Source of the DNA: Mycobacterium ahvazicum
GTDB lineage: Bacteria; Actinomycetota; Actinomycetes; Mycobacteriales; Mycobacteriaceae
Direction of reading: 5' to 3'
Assembly: GCF_900176255.2 (NCBI RefSeq)
Contig: NZ_FXEG02000002.1
Span: 1,426,001-1,490,000, forward strand
Length of the DNA: 64,000 bases
Positions 28,946 to 40,036 of this stretch are shown in pieces. How positions within the stretch are numbered: position 1 is the stretch's first letter; every line of letters starts with the position of its first letter. Below the pieces are notes generated by a model. The model was not told the DNA's origin and did no database searches. It saw only the letters and a program-made list of their open reading frames with translations. Made by a program: the position numbers and the translations under genes.

Positions 28946-28961
28946 TCACTTAATTAAGTGA
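28946..28961. promoter_or_regulatory. 16-bp perfect palindrome upstream of the PPE gene
   Basis: TCACTTAATTAAGTGA is perfectly self-complementary and AT-rich against a high-GC background. Its half-site (TCACT/AGTGA) recurs 40 bp downstream, so it looks like an operator for a dimeric regulator. The regulator is unknown. Confidence 0.55.
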
Positions 28962-28993
28962 CCGCTTGGGATTCTCAAGATGTTCACGATGGT

Positions 28994-29010
28994 TCACTAA
29001 GTGATCACTT
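28994..29010. promoter_or_regulatory. Overlapping palindromes repeating the TCACT/AGTGA half-site
   Basis: TCACTAAGTGA (28994-29004) and the perfect 12-bp palindrome AAGTGATCACTT (28999-29010) overlap. A possible -10 TAGTTT at 29022-29027 follows. Together with 28946-28961 they make a likely control region for the PPE gene. Confidence 0.5.
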
Positions 29011-29080
29011 TTGATCCGTGTTAGTTTCGCAGCGCGGGCTTTTTTGGGCTGATACCGACGCGCCGACTGGGGGACTTGTC

Positions 29081-32000
29081 GTGGATTTTGGCTTGCTTCC
29101 GCCTGAGATCAATTCCGAGCTGATGTACACCGGCCCCGGGTCGGGGCCGATGCTCGACGCCGCGGCTAACTGGGACGCGGTGGCCGCACAATTGGAAGCC
29201 GCTGCGGCGGGTTACTCGTCCGAAGTCTCGGGGCTGACCGGTTCGGCGTGGTCCGGCCCGTCATCGCTGGCGATGTCCGCGGCGGCCGAGCCCTACGTGG
29301 CCTGGCTAGAGACCAGCGCTGCCCAAGCGGCCCAAACCTCGGCCCAGGCATACGCGGCCGCCGCGGCGTACGACGCCGCGTTCGCGATGACGGTCCCGCC
29401 GCCGCTCATCGCGGCCAACCGGGTGCAGTTGATGACGCTCGTCGCCACGAACTTCTTCGGCCAGAACACCTCGGCGATCGCCGCGACCGAAGCCGAGTAC
29501 GCGCAGATGTGGGTCCAAGACGCCACCGCCATGTACGGCTATGCCGCCGACTCCTCGGTCGCCGGCGACTTGACCTCCTATGACGAGCCCCCGCAAAGGA
29601 CCAACGACAGCGGGCAGGATGCTCAGGCCCGTGCGGTGGCGCAGAGCGCGGCCGACTCCGCGAAGGCCGAGACCCAAAACCTGACCCAGCTGGCACAACC
29701 CGCCGCCAACGGCGGAACCGTTGATGCCGGGGGAAACCTCACCATCGGGTGGCAACAGACCGTGACCATCGGCTCCGGCGAAACGGTCACCGTCGGTCCC
29801 GGCGGGACGTACACCTCGATCACCGTCCAAGCCGGCGGCACCCTGATCAATAGCGGCACCCTGACCGTCAACACCGGCGGCAGCCTGGCGGTTCAGACCG
29901 GCGGTACCCTCACCAATGCCGGTAGCCTCACCGTCAACGGCGCCCTCACCAACGGCGGTCTCCTTACCAACGCGGGCACGCTCACCGTGAACACCGGGGG
30001 AATCCTCACCAACACCGGCACCCTGACCATCAGTCCCGGTGGCGTTCTCACCAACAGCGGCACCCTCTCCGTCAGCAGTGGGACCGGCATTCTTACCAAC
30101 AGCGGCAGCGTTACCAACATCGGCAATATCACCGTCGTCGGCAACAGCAATCTCAACATCAGCTCCGGTGGCACCATTTCCAACAGCGGCACTATCACCG
30201 TCAACAGCGCCGGCAATCTGGCCAACGGCGGCACCCTGACCGTCAACAACGGCGGCCTCATCAATCTGTCCGACACCGGCACCCTGACCAACACCGGCAC
30301 GCTCACCAACAACGGCACCGTTACGGTCGGCGTCGCAAGCAACGTCACGGTCAACGGCGGCACGCTCGATAACGCCGGCGTTCTCAATATCAACTCCACC
30401 AGTCAGCTCGCCGTCAACGCCGCTGGCACCCTCAACGTCCAGAGCGGTGGCAGCCTCACCATCAGCCAGAACGCCACGCTCACCGACGCTGGCACGCTGA
30501 ACGTGAACGGCGGCGTGCTCAATGACTACGGCACCCTCAGCGTCCCGACCGGCGGGACCCTCAACGACGCCGGCACAGTCAACGTCTTCAACGGCTCTGC
30601 CATCAACCCCACCGGCGCAGTGCTGACCGACACCGGCACCCTGAATATCCAAGATGGCGGCACTCTCAACGTCTACCAGGGCACCAGCGCCGCTTCGGGC
30701 ACATTCACCAACCCCGGCACGCTCACCGACGCCGGCGCGCTCAATGTCCAGGCCGGCGGCACCCTCAACAACGCTGGGACCTTCAACGTCAATCACGGGG
30801 CCACCCTTGCCAATAGCGGCACCGTGAACGTCCAGGGCGGTGGCACCCTCTCCGACGCGGGCACGATCACCGTCGACAACGGCGGGACCCTTGCCGACAG
30901 CGGCACCCTGACCGTCCAGTCCAACGGCGCCATCACGGTTAACGACGGCGGCGCCGTCACCATCAACACCGGCGGCAGCCTGACCGACGCGGGCACGCTC
31001 ACCGTCAACGGCAGCCTCACCGACAGCGGCACCCTGGCCGTCCCATCCAACGGCACCATCACGGTTAACGACGGCGGCACCGTCACCGTCAGTACCGGCG
31101 GCGCACTCAACGACTCCGGCGCCCTCACGGTTAACGACGGCGGCACCGTCACCGTCAGTAGCGGCGGCTCTCTCAGCGACCCCGGAACCGTGACCGTCCA
31201 AACCGGGGGAACTCTCAATGACGCCGGCACCCTCGTCGTCTACAACCACGGCACGCTGACTGTCCAAAGCGGCGGCACGCTCAACGACGCCGGAACCCTG
31301 ACTGTCCAATCGGGCGGCACCCTCAACGACGCCGGTACCGTCACCGTCAACAACGGCGGCACGCTCACCAACGGCGGCGTCCTCACGGTCGGCAACCACG
31401 GCACCCTGACCGTCGAAACCGGTGCCACCCTGAACGATGCCAGCACGCTGACCGTCCAATCCGGCGGCACTCTCAACGACGCCGGCACTCTGATCGTCAA
31501 TAACCAAGGCATCCTTAACGTCCAAAGCGGCGCCGCCCTGAACGACTCCGGCAGTTTGAACATCTACACCGGGGGCGTTCTTAACGACGCCGGCACCGTC
31601 ACAATCCAAACTGGTGGCACGCTCAGCGATGTCGGCACCCTGACGGTCCAATCGGGCGGCACGCTGAACGACGCCGGCACCCTCCTCGTCTACAACCACG
31701 GCGTCGTGACTGTCCAATCCGGCGGCACGCTGAACGACGCCGGCACCCTGACGGTCCAAAGCGGCGGCACCCTGACCGACAGCGGCACCGTGACCGTCCA
31801 GAGTGGGGGTGCACTCAACGACGCCGGCACCGTCACCGTCAGCACCGGCAGCCCCCTCAACATCGACGACGGCGGCAGCCTCACGGTCAACTCCGGCGGT
31901 GTGCTGACCAACAGCGGCACCATTACCGACGCGGGCGACCTCACCGTCAACGCCGGCGGCAGCCTCAACGACGGCGACATGCTCGGCCTGAAGCCGGGCA

Positions 32001-35000
32001 CTCTGACTGTCGCCGACGGCGGCACCCTCAGCGACTACGGCAGCATCAACATCTATTCGAACAGCGCCCTGACCATCGATACCGGCGGCACCGTCACCGA
32101 CGGCGGCACGCTCAACGTCAGCGGCGGCACGCTTACCGACGGCGGCACCCTGACCGTCAGCAACGGCGGCATCCTTAACAACAATGGCACCGTCGCGATC
32201 AGCAATGGCGCCATCCTCACCAACAACGGCACGCTGACCGACGGCGGGACGCTGACCATCGGCCCCGGTGCCACTTTGACCGACGAGGGCACCCTGACCG
32301 TTTCCAGCGGCGGCACCCTGACCGACGGCGGAGTCCTCACCGCCAACGGCAGCCTCGTCGTCGACCCCGGCGGCACCGTGACCGTCGATACCGGCGGTTA
32401 CGTCATCGTCAACAGCGGCGGTACGCTCACCGACGCGGGTTCCCTGACCGTCGACAACGGCGGCTCGCTCACGGTCGCTCACGGCGGGATCCTCACCGAC
32501 AGCGGCACATTCACCAACAGTGGGGCCATCTACGACTCCGGCACGCTCAGCGTTACCAACACCGGCACGCTCGAAGACGCCGGCAGTCTCAACATCCAGT
32601 CCGGCGGCGCTTTCACCGTCGAGTCCGGCGGCACCGTCACCAGTGACACCGGCGGGTTCATCGAAGTCGCACAGGGCGGCAGCCTCTCCAACGGCGGCGT
32701 CCTGACCAGCAACGGCACGCTTCTCGACTCCGGAAGTGTCACCAACGCCGGCCAATTCACCGTCAACGGCGGCCTGAACGTCTACACCGACGCCAGTTTC
32801 ACGAACAGCGGCACCCTTACCAACCTCAACAGCGGTAGCAACTTCACCGTCTACGGCACCCTCACCAACAGCGGCACCCTTACCGACGCCGGCGTATTCG
32901 ACAACGAAGGCGTCCTCGCCAACAACGGCAGCATCATCGTGCAATCCGGCGGCAACTTCCTCGACGACGGCATCCTGACCAACGAAGGAGCCGTCGCCAT
33001 CGACCACGGGGGCACCTTCTACGTCTCCGCCGGGGGCACCCTCAACGACGGCGGCACGATCACCAGCAGCGGCAACCTGTACAACGCCGGGACTTTCCAC
33101 GTCGCCGACGGCGGCACTCTCACCGTTGACACCGGCGGCTTCCTCGACGACAGCGGCACCCTCGCGGTCAACGACGGCGGCGCCCTGACGGTCAACTCCG
33201 GCGGCGACCTCTACATCGAAACCAGCGGCATCCTCAACGACGGTGGGATGTTCACCGTCACCGACGGCGGTACCGTCACGGACCTGGGCACGTTCAGTGT
33301 CGACTCCGGCGGCACGCTCACCGTCGACCACGGAGGCTCCCTCGCCGTCGGCCACGGCGGCGCGTTCCTCGACAGCGGCACCGTCAACGACTTCGGTACG
33401 TTCAACGTCACCGACGGCGGGACCGCCACCATCGACCCCAGTGGGACCCTCACGGTCGACCCGGGCGGCATCCTCACCGTGAACCACGGTGGTGTCCTCT
33501 CCGATAGCGGCAGCCTCAGCGCGTTCCCCGGCGGCACCATCAACGACGACGGCGTCCTCACTGTCAACGCCGGCGGCACCATAACCGTCGACGACTCGGG
33601 CGCGCTCACCGTCAGCAACGGCGGCACCCTCACCGTCGCCGACGGCGGCTTCGTCACCGACGGCGGCACTCTCACCGACTTCGGGAGCCTGACGATCGAC
33701 TCGGGCGGCAACATCAACGTCATCGCCGACGGCAGTCTCGTCTCCGAGAACGGCGGCGTCGTGACCGACGGTGGCATGCTCACGGTCAACGACGGCGCCA
33801 CGCTCACCCTCGGCGACGGCGGCAGCCTCACCGTCGTCGACGGGGGCACTCTCGCCGACGCCGGCACGGTGACGGTCGACCTTGACGGCAATCTGATCGT
33901 CAATTCTCAAGGCATCCTCACCGTCAGCGACGGCGGTGTGCTCGTCGACTACGGCACCCTCACCGATAGCGGCAGCCTGACCGTCGACTCCGGTGGCGTG
34001 CTGTCCACCGACGGCGGCACGCTCACCGTCGCCGACGGTGGCACCCTCACCGACGGCGGTTTCCTCGGGGTCACCGACGGCGGCACCCTCAACGTCGACT
34101 CCGGCGGTGCCGTGACCGTCGGCAACGGCGCCGTGCTCGACCTGAACCCGGGCGCTTCGCTCAGCGACGGCGGCACCGTCACCGTCCAGGCCGGCGGCAC
34201 CCTCGACGACGCCGGGGTGCTCACCATCGATCAAGGTGGCTCACTGGCCAACAGCGGCACGCTGAACGTCTTCCCCGACAGCGGCCTGAACGACTTCGGC
34301 ACCTTCACCAACAGCGGCACCCTGACCAACACCGGGACGCTGACCGTCGATGCGGGCGGCACGCTCACCAATGACGGCACCTTCGACGACTTCGGATTTG
34401 TCAGCAACAGCGGCACGCTCACCCTCGACCACGGCAGCACCCTCACCGTCTATCCCGGCAGCAGCTTGGACGACTACGGCATTCTCGACAACTACGGCAC
34501 CCTTACTGTGAACAACGGTGCGCTCACCGACCCCGGGGTTCTCGCGGTTCACGCCGGCGGCGCGCTCAATGACTACAGCCACCTCATCGTGAATCTCAAC
34601 GGGACGCTGAACGTCGACACCGGTGGCGCTCTCAACGAATACGGGACGCTCACCATCTCCAACGGCGGCATCCTCAACGACACCGGCGTCCTCACCGTCA
34701 ACAACGGCGCCACGCTGATCGACGCCGGCACGCTCAACGTCGACGCCAGCGGAGTTTTGTCCGACAGCGGCACGCTGACCGTCAGCCCCGACAGCTTCCT
34801 GGCGAACGCGGGGACTTTGACGGTCAACCCCGGCGGTGTCCTGACCGATGCCGGCTCGCTGACGGTCGGCCCAGGCGGCCTCCTGGACGACGGCGGCAGC
34901 CTGATCGTCGACCCCGGCGCTACCTTCGCCGACCAGGGCGTCGTCGCCGTCGGACCGGGCGGCACGCTGATCGACGCCGGCACGCTCACCGTCGACGGCG

Positions 35001-35614
35001 GCGCCACATTCGGCGTCGGCGACGGCGGCAGCCTGACGGTCTCCCCGGGCGGCAGCCTCGTCGACGGCGGCATCTTCACCGACGGCGGCACCGTCACCGT
35101 CGACGGTGGTGGCAGCCTCGCTCTCGCCGACGGCGGCACCCTCACCGTGAGCGACGGCGCCACCCTCACCATTAGCCCCGACGGCACTATGACCGTCGGC
35201 GTGGGCGGCAACGGCGCGACCGCCACACTGGTCGTCGACAGCGGCGGCACCCTCGCCGTCGACGGCGGCGGTTACCTGACCGTCAACGCCGGCAGTTCGG
35301 TCCCCATCACCGACGGCGGCAGTTTCACCGTCGGCGTGGGCGACATCATCACCGTCTACCCCGGTGGTTCGTCGGGGCCCACCGGCCTGTTCGGTCCCGC
35401 GACCGTCGCGCCCGGGGTGCTGCCGCCGGCAGCGCTGCCGCCGGCTCCCGGGGGCACGGCGGGGCTGCCCGCCTTGGCGGGGGCACCGGGGTTGTCCGGG
35501 ACCTCGGGCATCCAGCCGCAGCTGGACGCCGATGCGCTGCGCGACGCGTTCCAGGACACTCTTGATGCCCTCGACGACGCGCTCAGGGGCACCCTCGACT
35601 TCGTCGGCGACTAG
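29081..35614 (+). CDS. Giant PPE-family protein with beta-solenoid-like repeat domain
   Basis: 2,177 residues from the GTG at 29081, chosen because it begins the canonical PPE start VDFGLLPPE (PPE at 7-9) and has a GGGGGA ribosome site. Residues 1-~165: PPE helical domain with W57-S-G59 and the usual [20 protein letters not shown] helix. Residues ~165-205: charged linker. Residues ~208-2096: uninterrupted short repeats of the kind [14 protein letters not shown], alternating 6-9-residue units, rich in Gly/Thr/Asn/Asp/Leu/Val with one Lys and no Arg seen, predicted as a parallel beta-solenoid. Last 81 residues: Pro/Ala/Gly linker and an acidic amphipathic helix. It has none of the known PPE C-terminal classes (MPTR, SVP, PPW). 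No PE partner lies beside it. Presumably exported by an ESX system; function unknown, adhesin-like structure inferred. Confidence 0.88.
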   Translation: MDFGLLPPEINSELMYTGPGSGPMLDAAANWDAVAAQLEAAAAGYSSEVSGLTGSAWSGPSSLAMSAAAEPYVAWLETSAAQAAQTSAQAYAAAAAYDAAFAMTVPPPLIAANRVQLMTLVATNFFGQNTSAIAATEAEYAQMWVQDATAMYGYAADSSVAGDLTSYDEPPQRTNDSGQDAQARAVAQSAADSAKAETQNLTQLAQPAANGGTVDAGGNLTIGWQQTVTIGSGETVTVGPGGTYTSITVQAGGTLINSGTLTVNTGGSLAVQTGGTLTNAGSLTVNGALTNGGLLTNAGTLTVNTGGILTNTGTLTISPGGVLTNSGTLSVSSGTGILTNSGSVTNIGNITVVGNSNLNISSGGTISNSGTITVNSAGNLANGGTLTVNNGGLINLSDTGTLTNTGTLTNNGTVTVGVASNVTVNGGTLDNAGVLNINSTSQLAVNAAGTLNVQSGGSLTISQNATLTDAGTLNVNGGVLNDYGTLSVPTGGTLNDAGTVNVFNGSAINPTGAVLTDTGTLNIQDGGTLNVYQGTSAASGTFTNPGTLTDAGALNVQAGGTLNNAGTFNVNHGATLANSGTVNVQGGGTLSDAGTITVDNGGTLADSGTLTVQSNGAITVNDGGAVTINTGGSLTDAGTLTVNGSLTDSGTLAVPSNGTITVNDGGTVTVSTGGALNDSGALTVNDGGTVTVSSGGSLSDPGTVTVQTGGTLNDAGTLVVYNHGTLTVQSGGTLNDAGTLTVQSGGTLNDAGTVTVNNGGTLTNGGVLTVGNHGTLTVETGATLNDASTLTVQSGGTLNDAGTLIVNNQGILNVQSGAALNDSGSLNIYTGGVLNDAGTVTIQTGGTLSDVGTLTVQSGGTLNDAGTLLVYNHGVVTVQSGGTLNDAGTLTVQSGGTLTDSGTVTVQSGGALNDAGTVTVSTGSPLNIDDGGSLTVNSGGVLTNSGTITDAGDLTVNAGGSLNDGDMLGLKPGTLTVADGGTLSDYGSINIYSNSALTIDTGGTVTDGGTLNVSGGTLTDGGTLTVSNGGILNNNGTVAISNGAILTNNGTLTDGGTLTIGPGATLTDEGTLTVSSGGTLTDGGVLTANGSLVVDPGGTVTVDTGGYVIVNSGGTLTDAGSLTVDNGGSLTVAHGGILTDSGTFTNSGAIYDSGTLSVTNTGTLEDAGSLNIQSGGAFTVESGGTVTSDTGGFIEVAQGGSLSNGGVLTSNGTLLDSGSVTNAGQFTVNGGLNVYTDASFTNSGTLTNLNSGSNFTVYGTLTNSGTLTDAGVFDNEGVLANNGSIIVQSGGNFLDDGILTNEGAVAIDHGGTFYVSAGGTLNDGGTITSSGNLYNAGTFHVADGGTLTVDTGGFLDDSGTLAVNDGGALTVNSGGDLYIETSGILNDGGMFTVTDGGTVTDLGTFSVDSGGTLTVDHGGSLAVGHGGAFLDSGTVNDFGTFNVTDGGTATIDPSGTLTVDPGGILTVNHGGVLSDSGSLSAFPGGTINDDGVLTVNAGGTITVDDSGALTVSNGGTLTVADGGFVTDGGTLTDFGSLTIDSGGNINVIADGSLVSENGGVVTDGGMLTVNDGATLTLGDGGSLTVVDGGTLADAGTVTVDLDGNLIVNSQGILTVSDGGVLVDYGTLTDSGSLTVDSGGVLSTDGGTLTVADGGTLTDGGFLGVTDGGTLNVDSGGAVTVGNGAVLDLNPGASLSDGGTVTVQAGGTLDDAGVLTIDQGGSLANSGTLNVFPDSGLNDFGTFTNSGTLTNTGTLTVDAGGTLTNDGTFDDFGFVSNSGTLTLDHGSTLTVYPGSSLDDYGILDNYGTLTVNNGALTDPGVLAVHAGGALNDYSHLIVNLNGTLNVDTGGALNEYGTLTISNGGILNDTGVLTVNNGATLIDAGTLNVDASGVLSDSGTLTVSPDSFLANAGTLTVNPGGVLTDAGSLTVGPGGLLDDGGSLIVDPGATFADQGVVAVGPGGTLIDAGTLTVDGGATFGVGDGGSLTVSPGGSLVDGGIFTDGGTVTVDGGGSLALADGGTLTVSDGATLTISPDGTMTVGVGGNGATATLVVDSGGTLAVDGGGYLTVNAGSSVPITDGGSFTVGVGDIITVYPGGSSGPTGLFGPATVAPGVLPPAALPPAPGGTAGLPALAGAPGLSGTSGIQPQLDADALRDAFQDTLDALDDALRGTLDFVGD
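29702..35368 (+). repeat. Coding repeat array of the PPE protein
   Basis: About 5.7 kb of degenerate in-frame repeats built on GGCGGCACCCT / CTGACCGTC-type blocks. Longer near-identical stretches occur around 31.2-31.8 kb, where the [14 protein letters not shown] pair repeats many times; elsewhere copies are diverged. The dense repetition makes slippage, recombination and assembly errors likely. Confidence 0.85.
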
Positions 35615-35622
35615 CCACGATT

Positions 35623-35638
35623 CGGGCCTGGCAGCCCG
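35623..35638 (+). terminator. Weak hairpin after the PPE gene
   Basis: CGGGC-CTGGCA-GCCCG forms a 5-bp stem 9 nt after the stop, without a T-run. It may be a mycobacterial non-canonical terminator. Confidence 0.25.
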
Positions 35639-35645
35639 CGGCTGC

Positions 35646-35651
35646 TAAACT
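35646..35651 (+). promoter_or_regulatory. -10 box of the rpsO promoter
   Basis: TAAACT, giving an 80-nt leader before rpsO. S15 mRNA leaders are autoregulated in several bacteria; no specific structure was identified here. Confidence 0.4.
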
Positions 35652-35737
35652 TCCGGACGACATCGGCGCGTGCTGCGGTTCGCGGCGGCCGTGCCTTGAT
35701 TGTGAACATTCGCGGACCGATCGATGGAGTTAATTTC

Positions 35738-36007
35738 GTGGCGCTTACTGCCGAGCAGAAAAAAGAAATTCTGGGCCAGTACGGCCTGCATGACACCGAC
35801 ACCGGATCGCCGGAGGCGCAGATCGCGCTGCTGACCAAGCGGATCGCCGACCTCACCGAGCACCTCAAGGTGCACAAGCACGACCACCACTCGCGGCGCG
35901 GTCTGCTGCTGCTGGTCGGTCGCCGGCGCCGGCTGATCAAGTACATCTCGCAGGTCGACGTCGAGCGCTACCGCTCGCTGATCGATCGGCTGGGCCTGCG
36001 TCGCTGA
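35738..36007 (+). CDS. rpsO: 30S ribosomal protein S15
   Basis: 89 residues, the normal S15 length. Binds 16S rRNA helices 20-22 early in 30S assembly. Conserved: [65 protein letters not shown] start at 35738 with GGAG 8 nt upstream; the frame extends upstream without conservation. Ortholog of Rv2785c. Confidence 0.97.
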   Translation: MALTAEQKKEILGQYGLHDTDTGSPEAQIALLTKRIADLTEHLKVHKHDHHSRRGLLLLVGRRRRLIKYISQVDVERYRSLIDRLGLRR

Positions 36008-36340
36008 CGCGGCGCCACCCCCACGTCACTCTGGCGGGCTAAGTTCGCCCATGTAGAGTGGATGCGTTCTGGGCCTGTCTGGCCCGAGCAAATGGTGCGG
36101 TCCACGCAGATCCGCGGGTGCCGTTCCAGCGTGTCACTGCGCACGTTCCGAGAGAGCAGCCCAGTCTGTATCGGGCGGTCTTCGGTAGTGGCAGCCGGGC
36201 TCCCCGGATCAGGGGCAGGTCGGCCGCTTCGATCGATGGCCGTAGCCGTATTCAGACTTTTCCTTCCGGGAAGCTCTTTGGGCACTCGCGCGTGACGACG
36301 CGAAATAGCTGAATACTCAGAGAGGCTGTACGGACACCTA
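36008..36340 (+). other. Non-coding gap between rpsO and gpsI
   Basis: 333 nt without a convincing gene; the short open frames (for example 36062-36295) show no family pattern. A possible -10 TAGAGT is at 36054-36059, which would give gpsI a leader of about 275 nt. A small hairpin GGGC-taagttc-GCCC is at 36036-36050. M. tuberculosis carries lppU (Rv2784c) here; it is absent. Confidence 0.5.
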
Positions 36341-38617
36341 ATGTCTGTAGCTCAAATTGATGAGGGCGTGTTCGAGTCGACCGCCACAATCGACAACGGG
36401 ACCTTTGGTACCCGCACCATTCGCTTCGAGACCGGCCGGCTGGCCCAGCAGGCCGCCGGTGCCGTCGTCGCCTACCTCGACGACGAGAACATGCTGCTGT
36501 CGGCCACGACCGCCAGCAAGGCACCCAAAGAACACTTCGACTTCTTCCCGCTGACGGTCGACGTCGAAGAGCGGATGTACGCCGCCGGGCGAATCCCCGG
36601 TTCGTTCTTCCGTCGCGAGGGCCGACCGTCCACCGACGCGATCCTGACCTGCCGGCTGATCGACCGCCCGCTGCGGCCCTCGTTCATCTCCGGGTTGCGC
36701 AACGAGATCCAGGTCGTCGTCACGATTCTGAGCCTGGACCCCAACGACCTGTACGACGTGCTGGCGATCAACGCCGCGTCGGCCTCCACCCAGATCAGCG
36801 GGCTGCCGTTCTCCGGCCCCGTCGGGGGCGTGCGGGTCGCGCTGATCGACGGCCAGTGGGTCGCGTTCCCGACCGTCGAGCAGCTCGAGCGGGCCGTGTT
36901 CGACATGGTCGTGGCCGGCCGCATTGTCGGCACCGACGCCGACGGCAAGCCCGACGTCGCCATCATGATGGTCGAGGCTGAGGCCACCGAACGGCTCATC
37001 GAGCTCGTCGAGGGCGGCGCCAAGGCGCCGACGGAAACCGTTGTGGCGGAAGGCCTGGAAGCCGCCAAGCCGTTCATCGCGGCGCTGTGCACCGCGCAGC
37101 AGGAGCTGGCCGACGCGACCGCCAAGCCCGTCGGTGACTACCCGACGTTCCCGGACTACGCCGAAGACGTCTACTACGCGGTCGCCTCGGTGGCCACCGA
37201 CGAGCTGGCCAAGGCGCTGACCATCGGCGGCAAGGCCGAGCGCGACGCGCGCACCGACGAGCTCAAGGCCGAGGTGGCCCAGCGGCTTGCCGAGACCTAC
37301 GAGGGCCGTGAGAAAGAGGTCAGCGCCGCGTTCCGCTCGCTGACCAAGAAGCTGGTGCGCCAGCGCATCCTGACCGATCACTTCCGCATCGACGGTCGCG
37401 GCATCACCGACATCCGCGCCCTGTCGGCCGAGGTGGCCATCGTGCCGCGGGCGCACGGCAGCGCGCTGTTCGAGCGGGGTGAGACCCAGATCCTGGGGGT
37501 GACCACGCTGGACATGGTCAAAATGGCTCAGCAGATCGATTCGCTGGGGCCGGAAACCTCCAAACGGTACATGCACCACTACAACTTCCCGCCGTTCTCC
37601 ACCGGCGAGACGGGCCGCGTCGGTTCGCCGAAGCGGCGTGAGATCGGGCACGGCGCCCTGGCCGAGCGGGCGCTGATCCCGGTGCTGCCCAGCGTCGAGG
37701 AATTCCCCTACGCGATCCGTCAGGTGTCGGAAGCGTTGGGCTCCAACGGTTCGACGTCGATGGGATCGGTCTGCGCGTCGACGCTGGCGCTGCTGAACGC
37801 GGGGGTTCCGCTGAAGGCGCCGGTGGCCGGTATCGCGATGGGCCTGGTCTCCGACGACGTCGAAGTCGACGGTACGACCGAGCGCCGCTTCGTCACGCTG
37901 ACCGACATCCTGGGTGCCGAGGACGCCTTCGGCGACATGGACTTCAAGTGCGCCGGCACCAAGGACTACGTCACCGCGCTGCAGCTGGACACCAAGCTCG
38001 ACGGGATCCCGTCGCAGGTGCTCGCGGGTGCGCTGGCCCAGGCCAAGGATGCGCGGTTGACGATCCTCGAGGTGATGGCCGAGGCCATCGACGCCCCCGA
38101 CGAGATGAGCCCGTACGCCCCGCGGGTGACCACCATCAAGGTGCCGGTCGACAAGATCGGTGAGGTCATCGGGCCCAAGGGCAAGGTCATCAACGCGATC
38201 ACCGAGGAGACCGGCGCGCAGATCTCCATCGAGGACGACGGCACGGTGTTCGTCGGCGCCACCGATGGTCCCTCGGCACAGGCCGCGATCGACCGGATCA
38301 ACGCCATTGCCAACCCGCAGCTGCCGACGGTGGGTGAGCGATTCCTCGGAACCGTGGTCAAGACAACGGATTTCGGTGCCTTCGTGTCGCTGCTGCCGGG
38401 CCGCGACGGTCTGGTGCACATCTCCAAGCTCGGCAAGGGCAAGCGCATCGCCAAGGTCGAGGACGTGGTGAACGTCGGTGACAAGTTGCGCGTGGAGATC
38501 GCCGACATCGACAAGCGGGGCAAGATCTCGCTGGTCCTGGTCGAGGATGACAGCGCAGCCCCCGCTGCCGATTCCCCGGAGACCGCGCCGGCCGATGCCG
38601 CGACAGCCAGCAGCTGA
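36341..38617 (+). CDS. gpsI: Polyribonucleotide nucleotidyltransferase (guanosine pentaphosphate synthetase)
   Basis: 758 residues. PNPase: phosphorolytic 3'-5' exoribonuclease and RNA tailing enzyme of mRNA decay. Two RNase PH domains ([32 protein letters not shown]; then [32 protein letters not shown] and [26 protein letters not shown]), a KH domain ([30 protein letters not shown], about 610-640) and an S1 domain ([28 protein letters not shown], about 668-735). Ortholog of Rv2783c. AGAGG lies rather far (15 nt) upstream of the ATG. Confidence 0.97.
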   Translation: MSVAQIDEGVFESTATIDNGTFGTRTIRFETGRLAQQAAGAVVAYLDDENMLLSATTASKAPKEHFDFFPLTVDVEERMYAAGRIPGSFFRREGRPSTDAILTCRLIDRPLRPSFISGLRNEIQVVVTILSLDPNDLYDVLAINAASASTQISGLPFSGPVGGVRVALIDGQWVAFPTVEQLERAVFDMVVAGRIVGTDADGKPDVAIMMVEAEATERLIELVEGGAKAPTETVVAEGLEAAKPFIAALCTAQQELADATAKPVGDYPTFPDYAEDVYYAVASVATDELAKALTIGGKAERDARTDELKAEVAQRLAETYEGREKEVSAAFRSLTKKLVRQRILTDHFRIDGRGITDIRALSAEVAIVPRAHGSALFERGETQILGVTTLDMVKMAQQIDSLGPETSKRYMHHYNFPPFSTGETGRVGSPKRREIGHGALAERALIPVLPSVEEFPYAIRQVSEALGSNGSTSMGSVCASTLALLNAGVPLKAPVAGIAMGLVSDDVEVDGTTERRFVTLTDILGAEDAFGDMDFKCAGTKDYVTALQLDTKLDGIPSQVLAGALAQAKDARLTILEVMAEAIDAPDEMSPYAPRVTTIKVPVDKIGEVIGPKGKVINAITEETGAQISIEDDGTVFVGATDGPSAQAAIDRINAIANPQLPTVGERFLGTVVKTTDFGAFVSLLPGRDGLVHISKLGKGKRIAKVEDVVNVGDKLRVEIADIDKRGKISLVLVEDDSAAPAADSPETAPADAATASS

Positions 38618-39977
38618 CTTACCCGGGGCGCGCCCCGGTCGAGTGGGTGCCCTGCGGCGGGGCAAGCACGCCGCCGAGGCTGAACCTGCGCTGCAGGCCA
38701 CGGTGCGCCGCACCACGTTGCCGGGTGGTCTGCGGGTGGTCACCGAATACCTGCCCGCGGTGCGGTCCGCGTCGGTCGGGGTGTGGGTCGGTGTCGGGTC
38801 GAGGGACGAGGGCGCGACCGTCGCCGGTGCGGCGCACTTCCTCGAGCACCTGCTGTTCAAGTCGACGCCGACGCGCACCGCGGTCGACATCGCCCAGGCG
38901 ATGGACGCCGTCGGCGGCGAACTGAACGCGTTCACCGCCAAGGAGCACACCTGCTACTACGCGCACGTGCTCGACAGCGATCTCGCGCTGGCCGTCGACC
39001 TGGTCGCCGACGTGGTCCTCAACGGCCGCTGCGCCGTCGAAGACGTCGAGCTCGAACGTGACGTCGTCCTCGAAGAAATCGCGATGCGCGATGACGACCC
39101 CGAAGACGCGCTGGGGGACATGTTCCTCGCGGCGCTCTTCGGCGATCATCCGGTCGGGCGCCCGGTGATCGGTACCGCGCAATCGGTGTCGGCGATGACC
39201 CGCGCGCAGCTGCACTCCTTCCACGTGCGGCGCTATACACCCGAGCGGATGGTGGTCGCGGTAGCCGGCAACGTCGACCACGACGAGGTGGTCGCCTTGG
39301 TGCGCCGGCACTTCGGATCTCGTTTGGTGCGTGGGCGCCAGCCCATTTCGCCGCGCAAGGGCACCGGGCGCGTGAACGGCCAACCGGGACTGTCGATGGC
39401 CAAACGCGACGCCGAGCAGACCCACGTCTTGCTGGGGGTGCGCACGCCCGGACGCGGGTGGGAACACCGGTGGGCGCTGTCGGTGCTGCACACCGCGCTG
39501 GGTGGCGGGTTGAGCTCCCGGCTGTTTCAAGAGGTTCGCGAATTGCGCGGACTGGCCTACTCGGTCTACTCCTCGGTCGACATGTTCTCCGACAGCGGCG
39601 CGCTGTCGGTCTATGCGGCCTGCCTGCCCGAGCGGTTCGCCGACGTGATGCGGGTGACCACCGAGGTGCTCGAATCGGTGGCCCGCGACGGCATCACCGA
39701 GGCGGAGTGCCGCATCGCCAAGGGCTCCATGCGTGGCGGGATCGTCCTTGGCCTGGAAGACTCCAGTTCTCGTATGAGCCGCATCGGTCGTAGCGAATTG
39801 AACTATGGCAAGCACCGCAGCATCGAGCACACCCTGCGGAAGATCGATGACGTCACCGTCGACGAGGTCAACGCGGTGGCCAGCCAGCTGCTGACCAAGC
39901 GTTACGGCGCCGCGGTGGTTGGCCCGTATGCTTCGAAACGATCACTGCCGCAACAACTTCGGGCGATGGTACGGTAG
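38595..39977 (+). CDS. pepR: M16-family zinc protease PepR
   Basis: 460 residues from the ATG at 38595, which overlaps gpsI by 23 nt and begins [10 protein letters not shown] like the M. tuberculosis protein (Rv2782c, 438 residues); a GTG at 38643 is an alternative. Insulinase/pitrilysin family. Inverted zinc motif HFLEHLLF (HxxEH) at about residues 75-79, with the downstream Glu in the [18 protein letters not shown] region. C-terminal inactive-half signature [24 protein letters not shown]. Cytoplasmic processing peptidase; substrate unknown. Likely co-transcribed with gpsI. Confidence 0.92.
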   Translation: MPRQPAADLPGARPGRVGALRRGKHAAEAEPALQATVRRTTLPGGLRVVTEYLPAVRSASVGVWVGVGSRDEGATVAGAAHFLEHLLFKSTPTRTAVDIAQAMDAVGGELNAFTAKEHTCYYAHVLDSDLALAVDLVADVVLNGRCAVEDVELERDVVLEEIAMRDDDPEDALGDMFLAALFGDHPVGRPVIGTAQSVSAMTRAQLHSFHVRRYTPERMVVAVAGNVDHDEVVALVRRHFGSRLVRGRQPISPRKGTGRVNGQPGLSMAKRDAEQTHVLLGVRTPGRGWEHRWALSVLHTALGGGLSSRLFQEVRELRGLAYSVYSSVDMFSDSGALSVYAACLPERFADVMRVTTEVLESVARDGITEAECRIAKGSMRGGIVLGLEDSSSRMSRIGRSELNYGKHRSIEHTLRKIDDVTVDEVNAVASQLLTKRYGAAVVGPYASKRSLPQQLRAMVR

Positions 39978-40036
39978 CTCAATGTCCGTCTTATCACTTC
40001 CGCCGTGCCGGCGCTCGTCGTCGCCGGACTAGCCAG

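Noticed and set aside
29306..34234. 1,642-codon open frame antisense to the PPE repeats
   Set aside because: It mirrors the repeat on the other strand (Val/Asp/Gly/Ala only), with no start signal or family; a by-product of GC-rich repeats.
29702..35368. PE_PGRS or MPTR-type repeat
   Set aside because: Lacks GGAGGA/GGNGG loops and NxGxGNxG pentapeptides; the unit is Gly/Thr/Leu/Val/Asn/Asp with hydrophobic alternation.
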